Shown: positions 20,444 through 32,223 of the stretch, piece after piece
How the letters are laid out: each line of letters opens with the position of its first letter
How positions within the stretch are numbered: position 1 is the first letter of the stretch
Made by a program: the position numbers and the translations under genes
From: Pogonophryne albipinna
Lineage: Eukaryota > Chordata > Actinopteri > Perciformes > Artedidraconidae
Reading direction: 5' to 3'
Assembly: GCA_028583405.1 (NCBI GenBank)
Contig: CM053243.1
Location: 31,857,632-31,921,631 of the forward strand
DNA: 64,000 nt
The notes under the pieces: model-generated
Told to the model about the DNA's origin: nothing
Databases searched by the model: none
Seen by the model: the letters and a program-made list of their open reading frames with translations, nothing else

Positions 20444-23400
20444 TGTCAGGACAGTATTCTGCCCTGTTAAAAAACACAGTTATTATGCCATGAATTGGGT
20501 CTAACTTGTACTTCCTCCTTTTGCCATCAATTGTTAAGTGTGACACTTTTCTGTACACGTTCTACTGGTATGCATGTAAATTCATTGTTTATCTCTGCTC
20601 TTTGCATTCCAAATTTCCCCCAGTGGGTCAGTAAAGGTCCGAACCAAACTGGACTGTATCACTCAAAGCTACCATGCGGGAGCGACAGCGCTATTTGAAG
20701 CCCGGCTTGTTGACTCGGGCAGGCAGTTATGTAGGGTTAATCGTTGTCCATGGCCTCTCACTAGTTAGACATTCACATGGCAACACCTCAACTGTCCATG
20801 GTACAAACAGTTGTGCAGTTTATGAGTCACTCAGCAGAGACCAGTTGTCCTCTTATAGTTGGAACAGTGTTTTCTGCAAATCAGTCAGAGGGTTATGTCC
20901 AGAGAAGTTAAATGTTGATATACATAAGGCTGCATTCCTTGTGTGCAGATGGTTATTTCAGATTTCAGTAATAATTTGCTGGAATCCTGCCTGGCAGGCT
21001 GCTTGTGCAGGAATGCATGTAATAAACAATACTCAGAAGACTGGAGAGAAGAAATAGTGTCTTTATCTTATTCTATTACACAAACGCACACACCCAGCAG
21101 TGTTAGACAGGGGACTGTCTGCTCTTTAGCCTCAGGCTTTGTCCTTTCACAGCTCTTCCTTCTTTCTCATCTGTCAGCCTTCAAGTAAAAAAAAAACAAG
21201 CTGACTTTATCCAACACATTTAAATAACTCCCCTCCTGTTTACAATCTGGATTGAGGAGAATAAACTCAACATAACATAGATTAATGGGGATAATATTCC
21301 ACATGGACAATCAAGATCATAACAATTCACAGTTGGTACAGTTTGTATTAGTGTATTGCACTGGTATGTCCATGCTCAACCGATTTAGTTGTGTCCACAA
21401 TGTAATAAGGACATGCTCTCTTTCTTTTGTTCAACATAGTTCTCTCTTTATTACAACGTTTACACCGCCGCTTCAACCAGGAAGCAAATAGGAACATACT
21501 TGATATTTCAGATGTAAGAAGAATGAGAGGGAGAACATGATGCCTGAACCAAAACATGTGTCTATTCGTAAGGAATACATTACGCTTTGTAAATGCTTGC
21601 CTGTTGATTTGTCTTGTTCCATGCAAACCTGGATTAAACATCTCAGGAAGAAAATGCTGAATAAAATTCATTGTCCATCTGTTCATCTTAAAATCAAGTG
21701 TTCTCTTTTTTCTAATTTGTGCTGCTTTTCATTATAACACAATCAAACTACCCACTGTGATTTTAAATTGTAAGTAAAAATTAGCATTTAAATGCCCTGC
21801 GATAATGTCAAAAATATAACCTTTAACAAAGTGTATGTGGTAGATGTGTCCAAATCTGACACATGGTTACTTTATACTTAATCAGAAGAGTGAAAAGGGA
21901 ACATGCGTTGTTGTTTTTGCTTGGAGATGTCTTCACATTAGTTTATTATCTTGAATCGAACCCTGACTTCAGTCGAACCAATGAGAGGCAGCAAGGCGCG
22001 ACCGTCACGCTGATTATCCTGTAATGAGAATTAGCTTGAGCCCACCAAACCCACTGACCGCCCCAACCCCCAACATCCCTGCTGATAGAGTCTGATAGTC
22101 AATTGTCCTTAAAACTGAAAGACAACCCATGTTTTGGATGGTTTATCTGAAACGGTTTGGTGTCTTTGAGACTATCCAAGAAAAAAAAAGAGGTTAAAAG
22201 GAAATGCCCATTTAACATAAATGTTCATATCCTATCATCTTAGAGTGCAAAAGTATCAATGAAAATATTATTACATTACAAAAACCTAAAAGAAATTGTG
22301 ACAATTTACCTACTCTATTTTACCAAAATTATCTTGAACACTTTATATGTTTCTCTATTCAACTTCCAGTCACTCAGGAAGTTGCTGCCACTCTATGTTT
22401 GTCTCAGGAATTGTTAGTGTCGCCGACCCACCCACGAACCATTTCCTCCTCTGGAAAGTACTACCTCTCTAGCAGGGACTATCTGGGGGTGAAAAGGTTC
22501 GCGCGAACTAGGGACTAGTTCCAGATCCTTTTTGGTGTGAAACCTAATCTCCCCCCCCCCCCCCATCGGCCTAGTTCGGGGGGAAAAGTACTCCGGTGTG
22601 AAAGCGCCTTTTGATAATGTCCGAATTCACTTTAAAGTAGAATCAAACCCTTAAAACTTGTTTCTATTCAAGTTAAGATGTTATGTCCAAAGTGATAAAA
22701 CGTGGTAATATCAGCAACACATTTTAGTTATGAAACGTTCCCTTTTTGTTTTGCTTGTCCTTTGAGTATTAGGATTTGAAAAGTTCAATTTTTTTATTGC
22801 AAAGTTCTTATTTTTCATTAGGTTGTCCAATAATTGAAAAGCATATTTGCTATGTAAATCGGCAGATGGTCCCAAACTGTAAGAACCATCAAACTGAAAT
22901 GTGTTTGTATTTTTGTTCAAGCTCTAGCTAAAATGTTGAGCCATCTGTTGTTATGGAGTTCACAATGAATGCAAATATATTATTTACTGAACAGAGTTGG
23001 ATGTCAGCAAAGACAACAAACCAGATTAGTAGCATGCATTATGATGATCATTTAACCACACTATAGTCTAATATAATAATTATGTGTGAATGAAAATGCA
23101 TTGCAGTTTTTCACCTAAAGTGTCTTGAGTCTTTCTCAGTGTGTTGCCTTTACAATTGATCGCAAACAAGAACAAGAGTGAAACAGTAGATGCTGCTGCT
23201 GGTACTATATCGACCTGCATTGAGACAGAGTGTCTCAATTATAGAATGAAGTGAGCAGAGATAATGAGAAGTGTTTTGATAATCGTAGTGACTGGCTTTT
23301 GTAATTCAGAAATCAAGGCAGAGTGCAATGGCTGAGCATGTTAATAGAGCTTCTCTCGTTTCTGCCAGTCTTCTTTGAGCACAGGAAAAATCAATCTGGC

Positions 23401-24836
23401 ACCTTGTCAAGGGTTTAAGATCGAGGTTTCCTCGCACTGTGGCCAGTGTGAGTGTTATTTTCATCCTCTGAATTAGCTGTTGCCATGGGCAAACCACAAT
23501 TTATTTATTTGTACGCACTGGTGGGTTGAATTCCCAGTTAAGACATGACCATTTTGGCTTAAGAAAATGAAAGTGTGTCCTGTATTTGAACTTGTTTCCC
23601 CCCCCCCCACAAATGGAGAATGACGTTGAATTATATTAGTATTTGACAGATAACAAACAGTTGTGTGTCTTTAGTTCATAGCTTGCATGATTGATGACTC
23701 GGTCATTAGAGGCAAGCATTTCCCCTATCAAATGGCAGTAAATGCACTTAAATAAGCTTTTATTTAACCGAACCAAATGTTTGTTTACTTTTAATAATTC
23801 AACTCTGATATTTTGCCCAATTTGATTGCTTCATCTGTCAGATACTTAAACCTCAAGAGCGAGTGTCTGTTTAGTCATTGGATCTATTGATATCACTCTC
23901 AAAGTGAGCATGCTCTCTAGCTAAAACATTGCTGAGATTCAAGATGTTGATTTTAAGGAAATGTACTTGGTTCAATTAAATACGTAGTTAATCATTAGTT
24001 AGCGAACTAACCCATCATTGCCTTATAACATTTGCATTTTTATAAACTGGTTTCTTTTCTAGTGCTGAAAAGTAGTTTCTTCATCCTTGTATAACCTTCA
24101 GTTTAATTGGTTGGCAGTTATCTCCATGTCCCTACTATCAGACATTTCATTCCAATATGTCAGTTACCTTCAGCTCACACATTTGCATCATTAATGCTTG
24201 CCTTTAATTTCTTTTTTCCACCTCTGCCTGAATAAATGCTTCCAGTGCGCCCAGCCTGCTTTACATATAGCATCAAAAATGTTTAGGTGCTCACTCACTT
24301 GAGAATTTGAAGTTTTGAGGTTTCTCTTTTAGTACCAGCACATTGATCACAGAATGTGTCCGTGTTAATAATAAAACATATGGAGTCTCTTGCTATAGCA
24401 GAATGAGAATACTTGTTATCATGAGGTTTGAGCCAAGGGAGAGAACTATTTAATACCATTGGACAGCCTGCAATGTTTTAGGATTGTACGTGTTACTGTT
24501 CTATTTACATTTGGCCGTAGAAAACTGTTCTGGCACAACTCTGTTCTTAGGTTTATATGAAAACCAGACATGAAGTCTTTTCGATCTTTATTTGGGTCTA
24601 ATCTGCACTCTACTCAAATGTTGATCAGACACTTTGTAATGTTCATTCACAACGCTTTCCACGTCAACTGCACCTGACATTTCATCCTACTGGCTGTTGG
24701 CAACAGTAGTATGTGACATAAGTAATTCCAATTATATAAAACATTTGATTTAGTCAACATTATACAGACTAGTTCATATTTCTCACAACGGCAAATATTA
24801 TTATTTTACTCTGACTATTTATTAAGATCTTTCATG
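20444..24836. other. Intronic sequence, mostly unremarkable
   Basis: No coding exon recognised. There are C-runs near 22551 and 23600 and an A-run near 21187. The 127-residue open frame at 20674-21057 has no domain signature and is judged chance. A possible degraded MITE lies at 22395-22615. Confidence 0.5.
22395..22615. repeat. Possible truncated MITE
   Basis: The block ends with GGTGTGAAAGCGCC and contains another GGTGTGAAAC, ACTAGGGACTAGTTCC and an expanded C-run. The 'tagttc ... gtgtgaaagcgcc' style is common in fish MITEs. No matching opposite end or target-site duplication was found. Confidence 0.3.
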
Positions 24837-24844
24837 GCACTGTA

Positions 24845-25497
24845 TAGGGGTGCATGCCGGTTCCCGGTATTACTGAAATACCGGTTACTGGTGGCTACAG
24901 TATACCGTACCGAAATCAGATACCGTTTTTTTTAATAAAGTGAGGCGTAATATCCTGAAACTCGCGTCCAAACCGCCACCAAACAGATCGTGCGTCTTAC
25001 AACGACTTCGGTGATTGGCTTGATTGCCAAGCAACGCCCTTCACCTTCCTCCAGAACGTCTGAGCCTTTCGGTTAGCTTTCGTTTTTTCATTAGCTCGAT
25101 TTTGCCACGAAAATCTGTGTGTAGTGTGGCTGCATATGACTGCCAGTCTGAATGCTGGGGTCTGTAACCACTGCAAGAAGTTTATTTCTAGGAAAGGCGG
25201 CAACACATCCAACCTCTCAAAACATTTGCTACTGTCACATAAAATCAGAGTACAGGAATGTACAGTCTTCAAGCCCGTGTTGTCAAACATGTTTTTCATT
25301 GTTTAGTACTAAAAGGTCGAAGTCTCACAATTAATTTTAATATTAATTTTACATGTTAACTATATCATAAAGCGCTTCATGGGAGTAATTGCGGGATGAT
25401 TCAATTTTTCCCTTATGCAACATGAAAGTATCACGATATGTATCGGTATCGTTCAGTGGTATCGGTATCGTAAAAAAGTCAACGATATGCATCCCTA
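24845..25497 (+). mobile_element. BED-type hAT element (GATATCGGTATCG family)
   Basis: The ends are TAGGGGTGCATGCCGG and, in reverse, TAGGGATGCATATCG. Subterminal regions carry repeated CCGGTA and GGTATCG motifs. Flanking octamers (GCACTGTA and GCTGAACT) do not match, so the insertion is old or one edge has been altered. The interior contains part of a BED finger. It is a third BED-hAT family, distinct from the CCGATCGG and GATAATTATCGG families. Confidence 0.75.
25124..25306 (+). pseudogene. BED finger fragment in the 24.8 kb hAT
   Basis: The 60-residue frame contains VCNHCKKFISRKGGNTSNLSKHLLLSH, written here as positions 13-39 of the frame: a complete BED ligand set (C-x2-C, then His-x5-His). 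The aromatic BED entry upstream is missing or in another frame, and nothing after the finger matches a transposase. It is a relic of the DNA-binding end of a hAT transposase. Confidence 0.6.
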
Positions 25498-25789
25498 GCT
25501 GAACTATCATTCTTATTTGTATTTGTCATATTGATTTTATTTCAATTAATTACATCCTCTTTAATCCCTTTTAAGCTTGATGTGCTATTGTGCAAATCCA
25601 GATGATGGACACACTTCAAAAAAACACTTTTAAATAGGGATGCTCCAATCAGCCGCCGATTGATATCGGCCGATATTCACTCCCTGCCGATCAATCGGTG
25701 CTCTCTATAAATGCCGATCGGGAGAGCCGATCACATGATGTAAAATACATGACACTTTTCTCTGTGCGTGACAAAACAAGTTCGCCAAA

Positions 25790-25894
25790 ATGGCTTCACC
25801 AGTCTGGCAGTATTTTAAGGTGTCTGAAAAAGACAGTAAAATAGCGGTATGCAACGTGTGTGAAGCAGAAATCCTGCAGCTCCGCCCGCTGTGA
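25790..25894 (+). pseudogene. Truncated BED finger N-terminus (copy C)
   Basis: The 34-residue frame MASPVWQYFKV... contains CNVC and stops at TGA after LRPL. It matches copies A and B and lacks the distal His ligands. The repeated presence of the same truncated start shows that the shortened family, not each copy separately, lost the rest of the transposase. Confidence 0.65.
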
Positions 25895-26212
25895 CGGACC
25901 GGTGAGCGGAGCAAAACACACACTAAGAGTTAGACCTAACACACTTTGCTATTTTATCTACCTCTGGAAAGCTAAACTAGTTATAAATATATTTATTCTT
26001 CACTGTAGGGTCACTCATTACTGGATCAGTGAGCTGCATGAGACGATACTGACAGGCTGTCAGGAGAGGAAAAGAGAGCGCTTCCGCTCATTTCTCCCGT
26101 GTTATTATCCAAAGTTAATGTAAACTTGAATAATGTACTTAATTTGAATGTAATAATTATGTTGGCTGTTGTTTGTGGAAGCGCCAGTGAATGAGCCCCA
26201 TTAACCTGTTAA

Positions 26213-27364
26213 GCCCCGAGTCTGTTTTTCAGGTCTCAGGCTCGAAAATGACATTCCCAGAACAAATGACCATATCTTCCCTTCTAAAAGGGTTAAATTA
26301 ATAATATTTTTTCTCAAAGCAAGGTTACATCTGTGAGTTGGATGTAGAAGTGTCAGAATCAATATAGATGTTTTTATTTTAAAGTAAATTCAGATTGAAC
26401 TCAGTAAAAAAATGTAAATGATTGTGTCCGTCCAAAAAAAAAAAAATTACTTATAGTGAAAACCACCCTTGAAGGATGGGATGGTAGACTAAAAGCTTTA
26501 GGAATCCAAACTACAACATATAATAAGTACCCTGTATCAAGATTGATGCAAAACAAGTGAAATTTGACCTTTTTAGAGAGATTTAGCACAAAAAAAACAC
26601 TTCTGGGGTCATTTGACCTATCTCTGGTCCCCCTTGCTCGATTTTGCTGATTGACATCTCTTTCTAACCGTCGGAGCCAATGGAATCGAGGGGAACTCCC
26701 ACATACTCCTTATTTGGTAATGTGTGTGTGTGATACTGACGCATAGCCAAAACCGGACACTGCGATATCTCTGGTGGCTACCATTAGCAGCTAACTTTTA
26801 CTCCCCGATTTTTACATAAAAATTGAATTATGGATTATAAATGAAAAAATATTATTCCACAGAAACATTATCAACCTATGGATTAACCGATTCAGCCGCG
26901 TTTTTTCTTGTTTTAATGCCATTGAACACGTCTTTTGATCAGATTGACAGCTACGGTGAGACGATCTCCCGTAAAAGCTACGTAAAGGTATGTGTTGTGA
27001 TGTCTGAGTTTGCTTCCCCTGTCGCGAGTTTGGATCACTGAGGATATATATACCTAAATAATCTGTAAAACCTCAGCTTTAATCGGATATCTTGTATGTG
27101 CAGCTACGATAAGTAATAAGGGTATCTTTTATCTTGAGTTCTGTGCTAAAGTACGTTAGCATTTTTCGCTCAGGGGTCATTTAGATGCTTCTTATGAGAC
27201 TTGTGTTTTGTTTTGGTAAAAATGGTTTGTATCGTCAGTTAGCTGAGATTATTCCCGTTAATCTGGTATAACACATTAATAGGTTCTTAAATATTAAGAT
27301 CCCCTGAGACACTGTCGTGAAAAAAAAAAAAAAGCCCCCGCTGACGTGGGCTTTGGGGCTTAAC
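26213..27364. mobile_element. TTAA-flanked piggyBac-like element nested in hAT copy C
   Basis: The interrupted hAT sequence CATTAAC is followed by CTGTTAAGCCCCGAGTC, and the far side reads GGGCTTTGGGGCTTAACAG before the hAT resumes. Each end shows TTAA next to GCCCC in inverted orientation, fitting piggyBac-type TTAA insertion with GCCCC-starting ends. Because TTAA occurs more than once at the edge, the boundary is uncertain by a few bases. Internal short frames carry no transposase features. An A-run lies near 27320. Confidence 0.55.
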
Positions 27365-27598
27365 AGTTTTAAACATCACTTTTTACATTACATTGCATTT
27401 AGCTGACGCTTTTATCCAAAGCGATTTACAATAAGTACAATCGACCAGGAAGACACAACCTTGAAGAAAACAGAATCATATAAGTACATCAGGTACTAGA
27501 GTAGAGCCAAACATTTCAAGTGCTACTCAACTTGCTATAGATAAGCCAGTCCTTTATTAGTATATAAGTGCTCTGTTAGCAGTTCATTGTTAGTAATT

Positions 27599-28700
27599 CT
27601 ATCGCTCGAAGTGGAGTCGAAAGATGCGATGAGTTTTCAGTCTGCGCCGGAAGGTGTGTAAGCTTTCTGCTGTCCTGATGTCAATGGGGAGCTCATTCCA
27701 CCATTTTGGAGCCAGGATAGCAAACCCATGTGTTTTTGCTGATGGGAACTTGGGTCCCCCTCGCAGCGAGGGTGCAGCGAGTCGTTTGGCTGATGCAGAG
27801 CGTAGTGCACGTGCTGGGGTGTACAGTTTAACCATGTCCTGGATGTAGGAAGGGCCAGATCCATTCGCAGCATGGTACGCAAGTACCATTGTCTTGAAGT
27901 GGATTCTAGCAGTTACCGGAAGCCAGTGAAGGGAGCGGAGTGGTGTGGGAAAATTTAGGAAGGTTGAAGACCAGACGAGCCGCTGCATTCTGGATGAGCT
28001 GCAGAGGTCGGATGGCACATGCAGGTAGACCAGCCAGGAGGGAGTTGCAGTAGTCTAGGCGTGAGGTGACGAGAGCCTGGACCAGAACCTGCGTGGCTTT
28101 CTGGGTCAGCTGGGGACGTATCTTCCTGATGTTGTAAAGCGTGTATCTGCAGCAACGGGTTGTAGCAGACCTGTAGGTACGGTCTTTGAGGTATGAGGTG
28201 AGGAGGGAAAGTGCAGAGCCTGAAACTCCAAGTTCTTGGAGAGTGCGAAGGAGGATCTGATGGTTCACCGTGTCGAATGCAGCAGACAGGTCCAACAGGA
28301 TGATGACAGAGGAGAGGGATGCTGCTTTGGCAGTGTGCAGTTCCTCAGTGACAGCAATGAGAGCAGTTTCTGTGGAGTGACCTGCCTTGAAACCAGACTG
28401 GTGCGGATCCAGAAGGTTGTTCTGATGGAGATAACAGGAGAGTTGTTTAAAGACAGCGCAGCGCGTTCAAGTGTTTTAGACAGGAACGGGAGGAGAGAGA
28501 CAGGCCTGTAGTTTATAACATCAGACGGGTTGAGAGTGGGTTTCTTTAGGAGAGGGTTTACTCTTGCCTCCTTAAGACTATTTGGAAAGTGACCAGAAGT
28601 TAGAGAAGTGTTGATGAAATGGGTGAGAAACGGTAGAATATCAGGAGCGATAGTCTGAAGGAGGTTTGAAGGGATAGGGTCCAGAGGACAGGTGGTAGGG
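27599..28700 (-). pseudogene. Broken LINE reverse transcriptase with the catalytic core deleted
   Basis: Read on the minus strand, 28700-28296 (no single long frame) carries KPTLNPSD and NYRPVSLLP-like and HQSGFKAGHSTETAL-like RT sequence. 28295-27906 starts MDLSAAFDTVNHQILL and jumps after SYLKDRTYRS straight to YNIRKIRPQLTQ and SRLDYCNSLLAGLP. L2 elements normally have the catalytic YADD region between those blocks, so roughly 150 residues are missing. A frameshift near 27940 separates the last part (27599-28018), which ends with LHWLPVTARIHFK and the conserved APKWWNELP segment. The remaining pieces are clear, but the enzyme is dead. Confidence 0.8.
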
Positions 28701-28755
28701 CGGGCAGAGGTAATGAGGGTAAGAACCTCACTTGGAGAGAGAGGGGAAAAGGAGG

Positions 28756-30162
28756 TTAGTGTGTGGGTGGAAGGAGGGTCTGGTGACCCAGCGGTGAGTA
28801 AAGGTGAGTCAGAAAAAGAAGAGCGAATATCATCAACCTTTTTTTCAAAGTGGTTAACAAAGTCGCTTGACAGAAGTGAGGAGGGGGAGGGGCTTTGGGA
28901 GGGTCCAAGAGGGTGGAGAAGATGGAAAATAGTTTTTGGGGATTGGAATAGGAAGATTGGATCTTATCTTGAAAGAAAGTGCTTTTTGCCTGAGAGATCG
29001 AAGCAGAGAAAGAGGAGAGGAGAGCCTGATAGGTTAGGAGGTCGTCATGGTGTTTGGATTTCCACCGTTTCCGCTCTGCTGCCCTAAGGACGGTTCTATT
29101 AGCACGCAGTGCGTCATTTAGCCAGGGAGCAGGAGGGGACTGACGAGCCTGCCGAGATGTGAGAGGACAGAGAGAGTCCAGAGAGGATGAGAGAGTACAG
29201 AGAGTACAGAGGAGAGTTTCTGCAGCAGAGTTTGGAGGCAGGAGTTGGAACGAGTCAGAGGAAGGGAGGGCTGAGAGAACCGATGAGGCAAAGGTAGAGG
29301 GGGAGAGGGAACGAAGGTTACGGCGGACAGGTGCAGGATGAGAAGAGATTAGTTTGTTATGTTTGGAAAGGGGTAGAGAGAATGAAATGAAGAAGTGATC
29401 GGATGTGTGGAGCGGGTTTACAGAGAGGTTAGAAGTAGTGCAGTTCCTTGAGAATATGAGATCAAGGACATTGCCAGCTTTATGAGTTGGTGGGGATGGA
29501 GACAGTGAGAAAGCAAAGGCGGTTAACAGAGATGTTAGTTTGTCTATCTTCCCTGTCTGGAGGTTGAAGTCTCCGAGAAGTACAGCGGGAGGGCCAGTTT
29601 CAGGGATGTGTGAGAGGAGATTATCTAATTCCTCCAAGAAGTCTCCCAAGGCGCCTGGTGGACGGTAGAGAACAACAATGGTTAATTGTATAGGATGGGT
29701 TACTGTGACGGCATGGAATTCAAAGGTGGAAGGAGTGAAGTTAGGTAGCTTGAAGAGGGAAAAGCTCCATTTGGGAGAGAGCAGGAGACCAGTGCCACTT
29801 CCTCTGCCAGTGGGTCTGGGTGTATGGGAGAAGGAATATGCTGTGGAGAGAGCTGCTGGGGTGGATTTGTTGAATGGAGTAATCCAGGTCTCAGTGAGAG
29901 CAAGGAAATCCAGAGACTGCAGGGAAGTGTAGCCAGAGATGAAGTCAGCCTTAGGAACAGCTGACTGGCAGTTCCACAGGCCACGTGAAACTAGATGTTG
30001 GATCTCAGTGGAGCATGTGGGATAGACGAGAGCAGGCCGGTTATAGCGATTAGGAGCTACACGGGGCCAGCGATGATTACGAGAAGACACGTGAACAGGA
30101 ATGGAGAAAATACACATTATAGCATGAGGGGCTAGAAAACTAAATAAAATAAAATAAAACAC
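28756..30162 (-). CDS. LINE ORF2 N-terminal part: APE-like endonuclease
   Basis: A 468-residue open frame. From about residue 60 it reads GLWNCQSAVPKADF, then LDFLALTETW (catalytic Glu), VVLYRPPG, PAVLLGDFNLQTG (catalytic Asp and Asn), PTHKAGNVLDLIFSR and TSDHFFISF (catalytic Asp-His). This is the order of apurinic-endonuclease-like domains in L2-clade LINEs, which nick the target DNA before reverse transcription. All major active-site motifs are present. After the endonuclease the frame continues through a linker with SPPAPWLNDALRA-type sequence and stops before the RT. The start codon is uncertain; the first 50 or so residues look non-conserved. Confidence 0.8.
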   Translation of the reverse strand: MFYFILFSFLAPHAIMCIFSIPVHVSSRNHRWPRVAPNRYNRPALVYPTCSTEIQHLVSRGLWNCQSAVPKADFISGYTSLQSLDFLALTETWITPFNKSTPAALSTAYSFSHTPRPTGRGSGTGLLLSPKWSFSLFKLPNFTPSTFEFHAVTVTHPIQLTIVVLYRPPGALGDFLEELDNLLSHIPETGPPAVLLGDFNLQTGKIDKLTSLLTAFAFSLSPSPPTHKAGNVLDLIFSRNCTTSNLSVNPLHTSDHFFISFSLPLSKHNKLISSHPAPVRRNLRSLSPSTFASSVLSALPSSDSFQLLPPNSAAETLLCTLCTLSSSLDSLCPLTSRQARQSPPAPWLNDALRANRTVLRAAERKRWKSKHHDDLLTYQALLSSFSASISQAKSTFFQDKIQSSYSNPQKLFSIFSTLLDPPKAPPPPHFCQATLLTTLKKRLMIFALLFLTHLYSPLGHQTLLPPTH

Positions 30163-31027
30163 CAGCGGTAATTAGCTCAATCAGAGGAGGATTTGCCTCC
30201 TCTTTGCCACCCTCGTGACTCCCGCAGGACTCCAATGTCTTTGTCAGTCTTACTCCCGCAGGACTCCAATGTCTTCGTCTGTCGCTGAAGCTGACGCTCC
30301 AGGAAAGAGCTACCTAAAATGGACGCCTGATTGCTGAGTTCTCACAGCTGTGGGGCCACGCCCCTCTAATTAGTTAACTCTCTACAGCTGATGGGCGACA
30401 GCAGAGTGTCCCTGCCTATATTGTAATGCAGGGTTGAGTGCCCCACTGAAACCTGTGTAACAGGTTCACTTTGAGCAGATCTAAGATTTAAAATCTCTCA
30501 AAAGCGCCGTTTTAGCTACAATAACTACAGAACATTATACAGAGTAGAATAAAAGAAACAGAGAAGTCTAATTAAACAAGAATATAACTTACAGTGGTTG
30601 CTGCGTCAATAGGTAGTGTCGTCACCCGGTCTCGATGCACACTGAGTTCTTCAGAATTTAAATGCGGTATTTAAGTGCTCTTTAGCTGAAAGATGGGTAA
30701 GTGGGTAACTTTAAATGGAAGATCCCCATAGGCCCCGCCCACTCGATCGGTATCGGCCGATACTGATTCCGGCGATAGGCCCCGAATTTGAATCTAACTT
30801 TTTGAAAAGTAGATTTTGTGAGCTAGGTATCAACCCTGCAGAAACGTTGAGGATCTGGATGGCAGTATTGTCAAGAAGCCGTTTTTCTGATGCCTCTATC
30901 TTTATCTGTGATCGCTTGTTTTAAATGTCAATATTGTAGATCATTGTGCATTTAAAGTCAGAAGACATTGCAATAAACAAGTGATTAATTTGACAGTTTG
31001 TGCTGCAGTGGGATAATTAGTGTTTGG

Positions 31028-32215
31028 TATGGGTGTAACGGTTCACAAACATTTCGGTTCGGTGTACCTCGGTTTTTAGGTCACGGTTTGGTACGTTTTC
31101 GGTACAGCAGAAAAAATTATCACAAAAACATAACATATTTTTTTGGGGTTTTTCAGTATTATTAAACTGTGAATAATGTATTCACTCAAATAAATACAAA
31201 ATATAATAAAATAGACATTAAGGTGCAGCATTTCGATGAACTGAAATAATCTGTATTTTAACTTTACTGTACTAGTACTCACAAAACATAAAATATTAGT
31301 TTTGGGTTTTTAATTATTATTAAACTGTGAATATTCACTCAAATAAATACAAAATATAATAAAATAAACATTAAGGTGCAGCATTTCGATGAACTGAAAT
31401 AATCTGTATTTGAACTGTACTGTACTAGTACCTAAGCAGCCAGTTTGACATTATGACTTGCTTGTCATTGTATTTTCATGTTTTTTTTAAGAAAAATGAA
31501 CTTGCTTGCCGAAAGGGCAGATCTGCTGGCACTAACAATGTCTCCTGCTGTGGAGAACACCCTCTCTAGGGACAGAGGTAGCAGATACAGCCAGGTAGCG
31601 CTTTGCTAACATGGCAACATAACTCGATATTTTTTGCGAGTGGTGGAGGCTTAAATGCTAGTGGGAGTTGGGTTTGCACTTCAGTCTTTTTTCTTTTGGT
31701 ACCGGTGATATTCACGTTCGGGTGATGCCTTTTCAAATGAGTGTGCAAGTTTGATGTATTGCCAGCCGCATAACCAATTTTAGTTGAACAATGCCGACAA
31801 ACAGCTTTGGTTTGGTCCACCTGTCTTTGTCCGTCATCCTTGTACGTAACTGTGAAACCAAAATGTTCCCAAACCGGAGACTTCAATGATGCTGGAGGAT
31901 TTTCGAGCTCAACTTTACCTACGTTCGCCATTTCGACAGTTCCTGAAATTACTGACTACATTTGAACGCATCCCTGTGACCAGCTCTCATAGTATGCCTC
32001 TCGTCCAATGAAATGACTTGGTCGCTCTATGACGCGTTGAACACAATGTGAGCAAATTACACTGAATGCTGCGACGCAGCACCTGAGATTATTTCCAAAA
32101 AGTTGTTCACGTTCTCAATTTTTTACGTTTAACGTTATATTCGTTCGGTACACTTCGGTACCGAACCGAAGGGCCCATACCGAATATTTTCGGTACGTAT
32201 ACCGTTACACCCCTA
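31028..32215 (-). mobile_element. Internally deleted BED-hATC hAT element, copy G
   Basis: The ends are TATGGGTGTAACGG and, in reverse, TAGGGGTGTAACGG. A perfect 8-bp duplication GTGTTTGG flanks it (31020-31027 and 32216-32223). About 110 bp at the left are internally duplicated: the 'ATAAACATTAAGGTGCAGCATTTCGATG' type block occurs near 31205 and again near 31365. Confidence 0.92.
31495..31931 (-). pseudogene. BED-hATC ORF of copy G, frame-broken
   Basis: On the minus strand the frame from 31931 encodes the intact BED finger (CRHC and HTHLKRHH) and the Pro-rich linker. After PPPLAKN it shifts relative to copy F, so the hATC sequence is read out of frame and stops at 31566. hATC-coding sequence is still visible on the minus strand down to about 31495. 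DNA binding might survive, but dimerisation should be lost. Confidence 0.7.
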
Positions 32216-32223
32216 GTGTTTGG

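Larger units (their letters stand above)
27383..30707 (-). mobile_element. L2-clade LINE, nearly full length but internally deleted
   Basis: The minus strand reads, in order, an APE-type endonuclease (28756-30162), a partial reverse transcriptase (27599-28700) and a 3' tail with TTTGGATAAAAGCGTC and ATGTA repeats at about 27384-27430. Both endonuclease and RT match the L2 group in style. The duplication ACTTT flanks it (27378-27382 and 30708-30712). It inserted into hAT copy C. The 5' region (30180-30300) repeats the phrase GACTCCCGCAGGACTCCAAT, or a close variant, twice. It cannot retrotranspose alone because the RT core is missing. Confidence 0.85.
25635..30789 (+). mobile_element. BED-type hAT copy C, interrupted by two later insertions
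   Basis: The left end TAGGGATGCTCCAATC is at 25635, and the family sequence runs to about 26212. It resumes briefly at about 27365-27382 (GTTTTAAACATCACTTT) and finishes at about 30708-30789 with TAAATGGAAGATCCCCATAG and the CCGATCGG-type end. The extreme right inverted end is missing. Copy A (5032-5740) is an uninterrupted reference. It shows that a TTAA-flanked element and a LINE entered at these two break points. Confidence 0.85.

Noticed and set aside
20674..21057. 127-residue open frame
   Set aside because: No recognisable motif, no splice or conservation evidence, and composition typical of a chance intronic frame.
27301..27430. Possible structured RNA or tRNA-derived SINE near the LINE tail
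   Set aside because: The sequence is explained by the end of the TTAA-flanked element and the L2 3' tail; no A and B box pair was found.
28692..29087. 131-residue plus-strand frame, with others at 28236 and 29159
   Set aside because: Antisense shadows of the minus-strand L2 endonuclease and RT.
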